Position numbers and translations under genes: made by a program
Shown here: piece after piece, positions 10,201 to 20,364 of the stretch
How positions within the stretch are numbered: the first letter of the stretch is position 1
Layout of the letters: every line of letters starts with the position of its first letter
Notes under the pieces: model-generated
Databases searched by the model: none
The model's input: only the letters and a program-made list of their open reading frames with translations
What the model was told of the DNA's origin: nothing
Assembly: GCA_030704615.1 (NCBI GenBank)
Contig: CM060734.1
Location: forward strand, 15,314,001 to 15,378,000
Direction: 5' to 3'
DNA: 64,000 nt
Origin: Takakia lepidozioides
Lineage: Eukaryota > Streptophyta > Takakiopsida > Takakiales > Takakiaceae

Positions 10201-11352
10201 ATAGCATGCTCCACACATGCATTGCCCTCACATAAGGGAAGTTAGCCCTTCCCTCTTCCTTGCTTGCCCTCCAAGCTTGAAGATGGAAGCTTCAATGAGT
10301 TGAACATGCTCCACACATGCAACCTCTTCACACAAGAGATATCAGCCCCCTATCTTGGCTCCTTGGCTCCTTGATGCTCTCTAAGACAAGACTAAGCACT
10401 CCATAGCCTTTGCCAAGCTCCTGAAACCCTAAGGCTTACATTTCCAGCCACAAGACACTTCTCTTGTGGTGCAAGAGCTCTTCTTCCAAGCTCTGAAACC
10501 CTAGGTGCACATTCCATGGCCTTGCCGCACCTCTTAGCTCCTGTTCCAGCCCTGCTCTTGCCATGACAAGAGCCCTCTCAATGCTGAAGCTCGAGATTGA
10601 AACCCAATCTCACCATACTCCACAAAGTGCACTGATTTGCCCCAAGCCAAATCAGCCCTTTCGCTTGGTCTTGCAATCCTTCACACATGACAGCTCGCAT
10701 TCCCAAGTCCAGTTCTCAGCTTTGCCACCAAAGCCACTATAACCTGCTCTTGACTGGTCCTCTTCCCAATCGTGCTTGCTCATGCATGTACACAATCTGA
10801 AACCATCAAGGTGCTCTGGAATTACCTACAGTATGGTGCTTTCATCTCTGAAGCTGAAGATCGAATGCCAAGGTTTACCACCTCGTAACCCACATCGCCT
10901 CCGCTTCTAACAACCAAGAGCTCCACGGTGCATAACAACTTGGTTTCTCTCATTCTCAAGCAAAAACCACAAGTGCTACAACTAACTCGTATCTAGCACT
11001 CATAGATACGAGCTCATCTTTCTCGAGTGATAAAGAGGAAGGATACAAGCACAAGCTCATGCGAGCTCACAAAGCTGAAGCATAAACTCATGCATATATA
11101 ACCTCATCACTCAAATACAAGTCAAGCCAAGTGCACCCCACGCCATGGGGAATCCACACTACGGCGCCATAGCTAGGCGCGGTGAGGCTCAACTCGAAAG
11201 ATGAGCCTCCCGCGCTTGCCGTGAAGATAACCACTCCAGGGCCTAAATCTGCCTTGACCCCTGGATTGACACTCGGGCCAATCCCAAATGTCAATATGTA
11301 AAAGATAGCTATTTCCTAGCTAGTTTCACACTAGTGGTAAAATAACTTGACA
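7251..11352 (-). repeat. Long 5' LTR (about 4.1 kb) of the methyltransferase element
   Basis: On the plus strand the block begins TGTCCC and ends TTGACA, giving TGTC/GACA inverted ends, and lies directly upstream (minus sense) of gag. Support comes from a second, divergent copy: 25285-27481 aligns with both its left part (shared GGGATCCAAACACAAG, CCCAAACCCGGACTGACTC) and its right part (AGGCTCAACT...GATGAGCC), and ends at a matching TGTCACGG (minus). The right end abuts a foreign gag at 11353. Between 9530 and 11080 it contains only AT/GC-balanced, gene-free sequence with short repeated words (CATGCTCCACACATGC, AAGCTTGAAG). The left boundary is less certain than the right. Long open frames inside it come from the minisatellite and are not genes. 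Confidence 0.72.
7880..9510. repeat. CACAGCC/CGTCA minisatellite inside the LTR
   Basis: About 1.6 kb is built from irregular arrangements of CCCGTCACAGCC, CCTGTCACAGCC, CCCTCACAGCC and CCCAAAGGCC(T/A)C. The basic word CACAGCC occurs on the order of 100 times. A higher-order unit of roughly 45-120 bases is visible (for example TGTCACAGCC...CAAAGGCCTCAGGCACGGCC). CGTCA, the reverse complement of TGACG, recurs in most units. The homologous LTR at 25285-27481 lacks this array, so it expanded after those copies separated or was lost from the other. Confidence 0.93.
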
Positions 11353-13274
11353 TGGCATTCTGTTGCCAAGTGTCCTGCAATCCCGCATTTGTGACATCAT
11401 GTTGCTTTTCGTGGCCCTTCATCTTTAAAATTCTTGATAGCCTCTGCAACCTCCGGATTAAAGTGGTTTTGTCAATCACTTCTTTCTTCTTTTGCTTGGG
11501 CTTTTCTTCATCATCAGAGTTTTCTTCTTCCAAGGGATCCTTGGAATCTTTACTTCTGCTCTGATGAAATCCCAATTCCAATTTCTTTGCAGTTCCTACT
11601 GCTTCAGCCAAAGTGTTGTTAGGCATGACTGTAACCATGGTTACATATTCAGGATGAAGGGACGAAGTCCGTTGATGAACCATGATTTTTGCAAGTCATC
11701 ACTTGGTGCTTGAGGTAGCTTCCTGATCAGAGTCTTCATTCTCTCCAGGTAGTCGACTACCAATTATTTCTTTTTCTGTCTCAGGTTCTGTAATCATGTG
11801 AAGATTTCAGACGTGGATTTGTTGGATCTATATCGTTCTTGAAACGCAGCTCTCATATCCGCCCAATTTGCAAAGTGATTGGCTGGAAAGGTTGCCAACC
11901 ATTCAATGACTTTTCTGGCCATTGAACAAGGAAATAATCGGATCTTTTCCTGGTTTGTTGCTTCATTGTAAATGGCGCATATGTTCTCAAATTGATTAAG
12001 ATGGATATTCGGATCAGATTTCCCATCATATAAAGGGAACGTCGGTCTGGTTTTGCTTGCTGCTAAAGCCATTGGTGCTGCTGGTGCAACTGGTTGTCCA
12101 AACTGGGATGGTCCCACTGCTGCTGGCTATGGTGGTGTTGGGATTGTCAAGGCTAGTGGTGTTGTTGGTGTTTGTCTTCCAAACAATGATTCAAAGCTAG
12201 GAGGTCCTTGTCCCAATGATAGCCGTCTTCCAGCTGTTGTCCCTACTAAGCTTAATGAATCTTTAAAAGCTTTGAGTGCAGTCCTGGTTATCCTTTCTGG
12301 AGAAGTAGTTTCATTTTTTTCCCCTTCTTCACTCGGAATATTCTCAAATCTTTCTTCCAATATTTCAGCAAAACCTTGATTTGGACTTGTTACTGTAGAA
12401 GGTCCGTCGGATCTTTCTTGTGGTAACCATTCGCCAAGTGTATTACTTGCAACTCCTTCTGGTGTAGTGTTCTCACTTTTCAAAGATCCGATTTCCTGAT
12501 CTTCTGGTTTATCACTGTCAATTTGTCTTGATGTCTCACTTTAAATAATATTCAAGTTTTGTAATATTGGGAACTCTTTTCTCAACCGAGCTTCCCTTTC
12601 TGCAACATATTTCTCTATTCTTTCAGCTCTGCCTTGCTTAGCTTTTTCCTTAATTTCCTCATTCATTTCCATATCATATACAAAGTTCCTTTTCAGCACC
12701 CTTTAATCAGCCTTGGTATGTCAGTAAAGAAAAATTATAGTGGTCTCTACCCTTTCTCCAAGATTTACCCTATCTTGCCAGAATCCGTATCACGACTTAA
12801 TTTTCCTTTACTGATTGATCACCAATCTTTTAATGGGCACAATAATACCATTTGACTTTCTCAGTGTATCTGACTTGTAACAAGTCTTTGGGTATCCAGT
12901 ACTTCACTGCTTCTATGATCATATGACAATATTCATATAATTTGAACATCCTTCCCTGAAAATATAACTAGTGTAGCAAGCCTTTCTGATTGGGATTAGA
13001 GTAATCAATAAAGCTAGACGAGACAACCATTCTTCACTTCTGATTCTACATTCCCAAGGTGCTCGTGTAATACCGATCACTCCTCCCTTTAATCCCCATT
13101 TGTCATCTTCTGTTGTATTGCTATTGGTAAGCCATGAAATTTTTTCAGGAATGCTTTCCATTCCTCTTCTTCCGTTGACTCGTTCTTTTGTGATTTTAAG
13201 AAATCACTGAGTAACCATCCTTCCTTGAGTTCACTTGAACTCAACATATCGTTAGTCCCCAATATGGTCGCCAA
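11353..13274 (-). pseudogene. Gag of LTR element A (broken)
   Basis: Pieces in shifting frames: 13274-13089 (N-terminal module with DFLKSQKNESTEEEEWKAF), 13161-12919 (WGLKGGVIGITRAPWECRI), 12483-12127 (acidic Ser/Thr-rich linker with LGQGPPSFESLFGRQTPTTP), 12117-11794 (capsid-like PTFPLYDGKSDPNIHLNQF and KVIEWLATFPANHFANW, typical of retrotransposon gag), 11683-11353 (basic Lys/Glu-rich tail, KKKEVIDKTTLIRRLQRL). At least four frame breaks make it non-functional. The N-terminal module opens within the primer site. Element B (27717-28304) repeats the same linker almost word for word. Confidence 0.75.
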
Positions 13275-13275
13275 A
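13255..13275 (-). promoter_or_regulatory. Primer-binding site of LTR element A
   Basis: Minus strand directly inside the LTR reads TTTGGCGACCATATTGGGGA. The same word with one or two changes borders the LTRs at 35268 and 53975. It resembles the TGGCGACTC...TGGGGA sites of plant Tat/Ogre elements, which are thought to use tRNA-Arg; the tRNA assignment is recalled and not tested. Confidence 0.6.
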
Positions 13276-14120
13276 TGTTAATTACTGGTTCATGACTTAG
13301 ACAAAACAGGCTATCAGCACTACTGCCCATTTCCCAAGACATGCAACAGAGGTTGTCCGACGGTATGCTTTCAGAAACGATTACAAAGTAATCGTTGTAA
13401 GGATAGCTAAACCATGGATGTCGTATGAATCAATATCTCTACAGGTTGCTTAATCCTATTGATTAAGCCCAACCTACAGTCTCTTTGGCCTAAAAGATCT
13501 TAGTCGAATCGATTTAAGCCTCTTTGTTCATACAATCAGATGGTAGTCAAGACAAAACAAGAGCTATTCTGAGATGATACACATTCTCACCATCTCACGT
13601 TCTCTCATAATGCACATTCTCTCCATCTCACGTTCACTCTACACAGAGATACTTTGAATAGCATGGCTTTACTTCAGAGTTCATCACATCATCGCAGAAG
13701 TACACATCAAATCACTCCGAGTCCACTGAATACACACTGATCACTGATACCTTCTAAGTCGTCGTTACAACCTGCAGTGCAGTCGTTAATGACCGTTTGC
13801 CTAACTGCCTACGCAACCTAAAGGGTTTGCTAAAAAAGTGACTCGTTGTAGTGGTCGTGTGCCATAGTGGTAAACGGTCCACTACTTCCTCTATTAGTAA
13901 AAAGCCGATGGTAACGTGGTCGTGTGATATCGTGATTCACGGCCCACGGTTGCTACACTACCCACTACTGCTCCCGTGGTAATGTACCCTTGTTCCGCCA
14001 TTTGCTAAGTACCGCGTACTTAGCCTTTTCTGCTCGTGACCAGGTAGTGTACACCAATCACCACCCGGTATGTCCCGTCATGACCCTCGCTGTCTGGCCC
14101 TCGTAGCTTAGCCGTTATCA
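13276..14120 (-). repeat. 5' LTR of element A
   Basis: Plus-strand ends are TGTTAATT and TTATCA (TG...CA), 845 bases. The inner edge is fixed by the primer site. The outer edge is fixed where homology to the copy 1 integrase (GGCACAATCCTCAC) begins. The interior has no coding sequence. Confidence 0.65.
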
Positions 14121-15870
14121 AGGCACAATCCTCACTCGTCCATCCTCCCATACACGGAGTAGGTGAGTCCCCTCCCACTTGAACCTCTTGGCTCGTTGTA
14201 GGATCCGATCTCTTTCCTTAGCAGTCACACTGACTGCTGTCTCTCCGGTACGAAGGTAGGCCAACACTGCTGCATCTTCATGCACATCCTTAGCACCACC
14301 AAGCTCTTCACTGATCTCTGGATCGTCATGCACACCATCTACATGACCAATCCTATGGGATGGACCAGCTTGCAGAGCTCCCATTGCTAGAATGCACAAA
14401 AAGACAGATGCATGCCATCCTGGCACCATCTCCTCATCCCTCTCACCATGCCACCGAGCTCCAGTATCATCATGCTTGCTTGTGCATGGATTACAACTCA
14501 ACCCATCTGCATCCCGATTGACAATACCGGCTCGATGCACCACCTGGAAGTTGTACTCTTAAAGCATAAGTACCCACCGTGCAAGCTTCCCTGTAAGCTT
14601 GTCTGACTCCATCAACCACTTCAATGGTTGGTAATCCGTGACAAGGGTGAAGAGATTGCCATAGAGGTAGCATCTGAAATGTGCCACTGCCGATACTACA
14701 GCTAGACACTCCCCTTCATATGAACTATACATAGCCTCTGCATCATTGTTCGAGTGGCTGGCATATGCCACTACGAACTCTCTCCCCTCATCATCCACCT
14801 GTGTGAGCATTGCTCCAATCCCCAGCATACTCCAATCCGTATGTAGCTGGAAAGGCCGCCCCCGAATAGGCCGCCTCAGAATAGGCACAGAAGTCAATCG
14901 AGCCTTGAGTTCCTCAAAGGCTTCCTCCTGCTTGTCCTCCCACTGCCACTCCTGACCCACCTTGGTCAACTTGGTAAGAGCCTTCGTAATGCTGTTAAAT
15001 CCATTGACGAACCGACAATAGTAGTTTGCCAACCCCATGAAAGCACGAACTCTGCTCACATCTGTGGGACATGCATGCAATGGCCTCCACCTTTGTCTGT
15101 TGAACACTCAATCCTCCAGGGTATATCATGTGGCCCAAATACTCAATCTGATCGTGGAAGAACTTGCACTTATCAGGGTGCAGTTTCAACCCGTGCACGG
15201 TTGAAGGTATCTCTCATGCTCCTCAACCGTGGCACTAAATATGATGATATCATCAATGTAGCACCGGGCAAAATCTAGCCCTGCAAGAATCCTATCCATG
15301 ACCCTCTGAAATCTGCAGGAGCATTCTTCAACCCAAATGGTAAGAAGCGCCATTGATACAAGCAATCCTTCTCATGCTGGTCAATCCCCCAGAATGTCGT
15401 CTTTTGTTTGTCAGCCTCTTTGATTGGCATTTGGTGGTAATCGGATCGCAGGTCCAATGTGCTAAACACCTTTGCATGCCCAATGGCATCAAAGATCTCC
15501 TCTGGAGTTGGCATGGCATATCTATCGGACTTAGTTTGACGATTCACAGGGCGATAATTCCCACACATCTTTCTTTCTGTCCAATTGCCATAGATATCCT
15601 TCTTAGCTGACATCACTGTTGCCGAGGCATACTCCCCGCCTGACAACTCCACCAATCCAGCTTTGAACAACTCCATAGTCCGTGACTGGATCAAAGACCT
15701 CTCTATGTCACTATACCTAAAGGGCCTTCAAAAAATTGGCATATCACTTGCCAAATCAATACAAATCTCATGGCCCGTCAAACTCCCCAAATCCTTCGAA
15801 CTGAATGCAAAGCAATTTCTATAAGCCCTTAGAAATTGCTGGATCCTCTGTCTCTCTCCTCCGGTGACTG
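14121..15870 (-). pseudogene. RT, RNase H and integrase start (copy 2)
   Basis: RT motifs persist in fragments: MCGNYRPVNRQTKSDRYAMP and FSTLDLRSDYHQMPI (15694-15275), CKFFHDQIEYLGHMIYPGG (15198-14995), FMGLANYYCRFV and RNase H HTDWSMLGIGAMLTQ (15107-14559). The YIDD region at about 15270 is crossed by frame changes. The integrase begins with HRAGIVNRDADGLSCNPC and stops before the HHCC motif. It cannot encode a working polymerase. Confidence 0.87.
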
Positions 15871-16330
15871 TAGGACAACAGGGAAGTATCCAGAAACAAG
15901 TAGCTGCGATGAGGAGAAGCTGTGGAATGAATACTTTTCTGACCCCAGTCAATGGTGGGACAACTGGGGCAAAAAGGTGAATGCCTGTTGGATTATAGAG
16001 AGTAGCAGATGCAATTGAACATATGAACTAGTGTGATAAGTAGGGTTGGGGTGTTTGCTGGAACAACTCTAGGATGTCATTGTCAGCTGCTAGCAGCAAG
16101 GCAAGGATGTATGCATGGTTTGTGCATAGGCATGGATAGCTGAAGGAGCGGGGATGGAGTGTGGGTCCAGATTCATCCAAGAGGGCCAGATTTCAAGCAT
16201 AAGGTTACCTATGATTCCCTGTGGATCAATAGCTACAAGAAACCTGCATGCCCAAGAATCCCCCATGAGAGGAACATTCTCTAGGATGTAAGCTAGAGGT
16301 TGCACTTGCCTCACCTGCAAGTCCAACATC
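15870..16330. repeat. Chimeric insertion with an OSB-like exon scrap
   Basis: The plus strand near 15910-15990 reads LWNEYFSDPSQWWDNW, resembling the WWDNR/PDF motif of plant organellar single-stranded DNA-binding (OSB) proteins. The rest is the reverse complement of the module at 18459-18940. It joins the displaced methyltransferase motif VI scrap through the word ATCAATAGCTACAAGAAACC, which recurs at 17671. This looks like template switching or repeated recombination rather than a single insertion. Confidence 0.55.
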
Positions 16331-16439
16331 TGGTTCCCAATTGTCCTCAGTGATTGCAACCTTGGGTACACCAAGCTTGGAGGTAGGAGACGCATCATTT
16401 GGTTGCTAGATAGCAACCTCTTGGGCCTTGTCCGCCCAC

Positions 16440-17281
16440 CCTGACTGTGGCGTAGCCTCCACTTGCTCCGCCATAGCCACCTTGAGAATATCCTCTAGGG
16501 ACGAAACATCCTCAACTTATTCAAAAACCTTGGCCACCTTGGCCTCCAACTGGTCCTCAGTATATGGCTCTCCCCACTCCTCATATTGTTGCTTGAGAGA
16601 TCCAATGACTCTCTATTTGCGCATCTCATCCCACATTTGCCATGGGTGTCTGCACCCCATGATCCTGTGCTCGCCCCCACTCACTGCTTCAACCGTCCCG
16701 GTTGGCAGAGAGGATGCAGTATCCAATGGAAGTGTAGAAGTAGCCATAAATGCTTGCAATCTCCGTTGCTCAGCCATGCACAAGCCAATGACCCATGTCA
16801 AGCAATTTAGATCAAATGCTTGACCCAACACCTGTTGGCGTGATGCCTCTGACAGAGCTGGCACAGCTGTAGTGCCTGTGGCAAACCCCATTGCCCGCTC
16901 TCGCTCACCCGCATTGGGCTCCACCAATTGCTGTAGCACACTGTCCCAAATCAACCCTGGACCGTTGTCTCAAAAAGCATGAGACGAGGGAAAGCTGATG
17001 AGTGCAGACAAGGCCACTCGTGGCTGCCCCACTCGGTTGACCACTGCCAAAGGTGGACGGTCATCATGACGCACTCTCTATGCTTGCCTCCCTTGGTCCA
17101 AAATGCCCTCAACCGTGAGGTTGGGTGGCCGTTGAATGGAATCAGAGGCTCTCTTGAGCAACTCTGGTGGTGCAAGATTGGTCCACCACAACCTAGGCCT
17201 ATGTGCCCGTGATCCCACTGCAGCTGCATCCAAAAGTATAGCTGGTCCAATCCATGATCGGATTTGATGCACACTGGCCAT
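16440..17281 (-). pseudogene. Cytosine-5 methyltransferase C-terminal half (copy 2)
   Basis: Motif VIII (GSRAHRPRLWWTN) lies in 17281-17078 and motif X (ERERAMGFATGTTAVPALSE, then QQVLGQAFDLNCLTW) in 16954-16613. Motifs I and IV, including the catalytic PCQ, are absent because the homology ends at about 17284 against PPR sequence. A separate scrap with ILENVPLMGD (motif VI) sits at about 16240-16310, displaced between motif X and RT. The domain's place next to RT matches copy 1. Confidence 0.87.
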
Positions 17282-17289
17282 AACCAGGG

Positions 17290-17740
17290 TTTGTGTGTGT
17301 TTGTAGTGTTTCTGGCAGCCCTGTAAAAGGGCAAAGAGATCCCTGGTGACATGATCAAATCTGCAATTGTTCCAGATGTCATCCTGAACACTGCTCTGGT
17401 GGCCATGTATGCCAAATGTGGTAGCATTGAGGATGCCAAGGGAGTGTTCAACACTATGGCTGAATGAGATGTGGTGTTGTAGAATGCGATGCTTGCAGGG
17501 TGTGCAGAGCAGGGGCTTTGGAGACCTGAAAGCAAATGATGGGGGAAGGGGTGAAGTTCGACCACATCATATTTGTGTGCATTTGCAGTGCGTGTGCAAG
17601 CCTGGCAGCCCTGGAAAAGGGCATCGGAGGTGCATGGTTGCATCACAAAAGCTGGAAATGTACCAGATGGATCAATAGCTACAAGAAACCTACATGGGTA
17701 GATGGTCAACTAGAAGCCGCAGCAGCAGCGGCACAATGAT
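17290..17740 (+). pseudogene. PPR fragment, plus strand
   Basis: In mixed frames the segment reads MMGEGVKFDHIIFVCICSAC and ASLAALEKG, the conserved boundary of PLS-type PPR motifs, with a preceding degenerate KCG/AERD portion. In-frame stops (TGA near 17466, TAG near 17479) break it. It is the only clearly plus-strand PPR piece and abuts methyltransferase copy 2. Confidence 0.75.
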
Positions 17741-17744
17741 AAAC

Positions 17745-18140
17745 TCAGACACTGGTAATGAAGGCACCTTCTTCAACACATTTCACCCTATTTTCCCCTC
17801 TTATCAGAATCGGCCCTAAATTTTCATGTTGAATTCTGCAAGTTAGCTGGTTGAGTGAGCCTTTGATAGTTTGGAGCGACTTTGACATGGCTTCTAGTTG
17901 GCGGGCTTCACCCCTACCCCCCATCATTTGCTCATGTTGGAGCCTCCATCCCGCACCCTTGTTGTGCATACCCCGCAAGCATCGCACTCCACGACACCAC
18001 ATCTCGTTCAGCCATAGTGTTGAACACTCCCTTGGCATCCTCGATGCACCCACATTTGGCATACATGTCTACCAGGGCAGGGGCAGTGTTCAGAATGACA
18101 TCTGGTAATTTGACAGACATTCACCTTTTAGAATTGTTCC
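17745..18140 (-). pseudogene. PPR fragment
   Basis: The frame 18120-17932 gives PDVILNTAPALVDMYAKCGC and ERDVVSWSAMLAGYAQQGCG, one L and one S PPR motif of the plant PLS class, which bind organellar RNA. No start or flanking motifs are present. On its left (17745-17860) is a copy of the AACTTGCAGAATTCAACATG repeat module. Confidence 0.8.
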
Positions 18141-18149
18141 AGCAAATGC

Positions 18150-18400
18150 CCCAACCCTACTGACTTAGAGGCTGTAGTGTCCAAAGCCATGTCCGTTTCC
18201 AGAAAATTGTCTGATGAAAATGAAGTTAGGCAGAAAACTTCCCTGGACTTGTTTCCAGTCTGTGACATGGGGGATGACATCATGGATGACCTCAAGGGTC
18301 TACCCACTCTCGGCACCAGACTGAAATTTAAACTAAGGGCAGGATTCCTACCTTTGAATAGCAAACAGAAGCAGAGAAGAAATGGAGAGTGCAATTGCAC
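18150..18400 (+). pseudogene. 3' fragment of the LINE family
   Basis: The plus strand encodes SDENEVRQKTSLDLFPVCDM and LPTLGTRLKFKLRAG, nearly identical to the C-terminal LINE domain encoded on the minus strand at 47132-47770. It stops just before the CCHC motif that follows in the longer copy. It has no visible RT. Confidence 0.85.
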
Positions 18401-18458
18401 CCAACTCAACTTATCACACTAGTCCCTATGGTCAATTGCATCTGCTACACTCTGTAAT

Positions 18459-18940
18459 TTGACAGGCATTCACCTTTTTGCCTCAGTTGTCCCACCAGTT
18501 ACTGGGGTCAGAAAAGTATTCATCCCACTGCTTCTCATATCTGTTACCTGTTTTTGGATACTTTCCTGTTGTCACATTGGCAGTATCATGTCAAAGTCAC
18601 CCCAAAAGAGATTCACTCAACCAGCTAACTTGCAGAATTCAACATGGAAATTTAGGGCCGATTCTGATAAGAAGGAAAAACAGGGTGAAATGTGTTGGAG
18701 AAAGGTGCCTTCATTAGCAGCGCCTGATTTTATCCATTGTGCTGCTGCTGCTGCGGCTTCCAGTTGACCATCTGTTTCTTGTAGCTATCCTTCCACAGGG
18801 AATCATAGGTAATCTGGAGCTTGAAATCCGAGCCTCTTGGATGAATCTGGACCCACAATCTATCCCTACACTCCTTCAGCTATCCATGCATGTGTACAAA
18901 TCATCAATACATGCTCAGCCTCGCTATAGCTAGCAGCTGA
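18459..18940 (-). repeat. Repeat module with OSB-like exon scrap
   Basis: The minus strand at about 18470-18545 encodes DEYFSDPSNWWDN, the OSB-like motif, with a stop directly after. The module continues with AACTTGCAGAATTCAACATG, GGGCCGATTCTGATAAG, TGCTGCTGCGGCTTCCAGTT and TTTCTTGTAGCTATCC. Partial copies occur at 15870-16240, 19060-19200, 19380-19570, 36930-37000 and 37650-37815. Its coding meaning is uncertain; it may be a dispersed fragment of a PPR or OSB gene. Confidence 0.55.
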
Positions 18941-19129
18941 CACTGACGCCCTAACCCTACCTACAGTAACATATTCAAAATCACTCCAAACCCACCATAG
19001 ATCCACCAACGAGCTTCTCCTCATCTATGTTATCTATTTCTGGATATTTTCCTGCTGCTACATCGGCAGTAACTTGTCAAAGTCACTCCTAACCACCACA
19101 GATCCACCCAATGAGCTAACTTACAGAAT

Positions 19130-19400
19130 TCAATATGCATCTCAGGGCCGAGTCTGATGAGAGGGTAAAATAGGCAGACATAGGTTGAAGAAGAAGGTGC
19201 CCTCACCACATTATCGACCTTGACCTTGTGTCATGACCCATGGAGGATTTGCATGACCATGAACCCAAATGGACCTCTTGAGTGTGTGCTGCTTGTGGCT
19301 GTAGTCAGGTAATGTTGGATTGGTCCATGAGAACCACCACGGTGCAGCTGAGCGAGCAGAGATTGAAACACGACACATGTCAAAATCACTCCAACACCAC
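19130..19400 (+). repeat. 250 bp dispersed repeat (copy 1 of 4)
   Basis: Recognised by the ordered words GGGCCGAGTCTGATGAGAGG, GAAGAAGAAGGTGCCC, CATGACCCATGGAGGATTTG and GAGAACCACCACGGTG. Other copies: 22490-22720, 37840-37975 (partial) and 40545-40800. No coding potential was recognised. Confidence 0.75.
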
Positions 19401-19559
19401 CCTAGTTCCACCAACGAGCTAACTTGTAGAATTCAACATGAAAATTTAGGGACAACTCTGATAGCAGGGGAATTCAGGGTGAAATATGTTGAAGAAGGTA
19501 CCTTCATTAGCAGTGGGCCTTGGTCTATCAATTGTGCTACTGCCATTGCTGTTTCCAGT

Positions 19560-20364
19560 TGACCATCTACCCACTCGTAGTGGTTGTGCTATTGACGAAG
19601 GTGCCCCCCCTTCCCCCATCATTTGATCATAGGTCTCCAAAGCCTCCATACCATGTCCCTGTTGTGCATACCATGCAAGCAACGCGTTCCATGACACCAC
19701 ATTTGGTTCAGCCATAGTGTTGAAAACTCCCTTCGCATCCTTAATGCACCCACATTTGGCATAGACATCACCAGGGGAGTGTTCAGGATGACATCTAGTA
19801 CAATTCCAGCTTTGACGATGTCACCATGGATCTCTTTCCCCTTTTCTAGAGGTCCCAGGCTCGCACACGCATTGCAAACATGTGCAAGCGTGATGTGGTT
19901 GGGCTTCATCCAGATTTGCGCAGCATTTGCTCATAGATCGCCAAAGCATTCCTACCACACCCATGCTTGGTAAATCCTGCCAACATTATATTCCACATGA
20001 TCAAAGATCGCTGAGGCATTATGTAGAAATCTTGGCGAGAATCCATGATGCTCCCGCACTTAACATACATGTTGACAAGGGTGTTGAGTAGAAAAAACAT
20101 TTGGCGTGAATCCACTTTGGATAATGTGAGTGTGCACCTGATTCCAGCTTCCAGACCTAGAGCCTTTGTTAGTCTGCCTGCCTCACAAAGCATCTTCACA
20201 TGCCCATAAGTGCCAAAAGAGGCATTGTGGACTCCCTCTCTTGATCCTCTTCCAGAAGCTGTGGTCATGGTTGAGGTGCCTGACTTTATCAACTGTGTCG
20301 CTGCAGCTGCTACCTTTGGCGATGCAACCATGCACCTCTTTGCAGCTGGTAATCTGACAAGCAT
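19560..20364 (-). pseudogene. PPR pseudogene 5' part
   Basis: Read from 20364 leftwards: a lead with HVKMLCEAGRLTKALGLEAG, then LLNTLVNMYVKCGSIMDSRQ, then MPQRSLIMWNIMLAGFTKHG, then 19909-19619 with MKPNHITLAHVCNACASLGP and LEKGKEIHGDIVKAGIVLDV, then PNVVSWNALLAWYAQQGHGM. This is the N-terminal succession of a plant PLS-class PPR protein. It has several frame breaks. The order matches the better preserved copy at 39950-40560. Confidence 0.83.

Larger units (their letters stand above)
1..11352 (-). mobile_element. Ty3/gypsy LTR retrotransposon carrying a DNA methyltransferase (copy 1; 3' end outside window)
   Basis: Read on the minus strand, the element runs 5' LTR (11352 to about 7251), gag, two zinc knuckles, aspartic protease, cytosine-5 DNA methyltransferase, reverse transcriptase, RNase H, integrase. 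The RT-RNase H-integrase order defines Ty3/gypsy. Catalytic residues are all present: LLDSGA in protease, PCQ and ENV in the methyltransferase, YIDD in RT, and the integrase acidic residues. The coding region changes frame several times (near 6230, 5420, 5050, 4350, 3515 and 1715), and a stop lies near 3069. I read these as a few recent indels rather than deep decay, although overlaps of 12-94 bases could also suit programmed frameshifting. The 3' LTR must lie left of position 1. No chromodomain is visible after the integrase. Confidence 0.9.
11353..14120 (-). mobile_element. LTR retroelement A: gag and 5' LTR, split by copy 1
   Basis: This minus-strand element has its 5' LTR at 13276-14120, a primer site just left of it, and gag running left until it is cut at 11352 by the long LTR of copy 1. 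Its right LTR edge interrupts the integrase of methyltransferase copy 2 at 14120/14121. Two further relatives (27717-28820 plus 35164-36237, and about 53120-54923) share the gag sequence and primer site. The pol region should lie left of the window. Confidence 0.78.
14121..17281 (-). mobile_element. Decayed second copy of the methyltransferase retrotransposon
   Basis: From right to left on the minus strand: the C-terminal half of the methyltransferase (17281-16440), a chimeric insertion (about 15870-16330), RT-RNase H (about 15870-14560) and the start of integrase (14543-14121). Nucleotide similarity to copy 1 is obvious throughout. It has more frameshifts and stops and has lost gag, protease and the first half of the methyltransferase. 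It is cut on the left by element A and on the right by PPR-derived sequence at about 17284. Confidence 0.88.
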
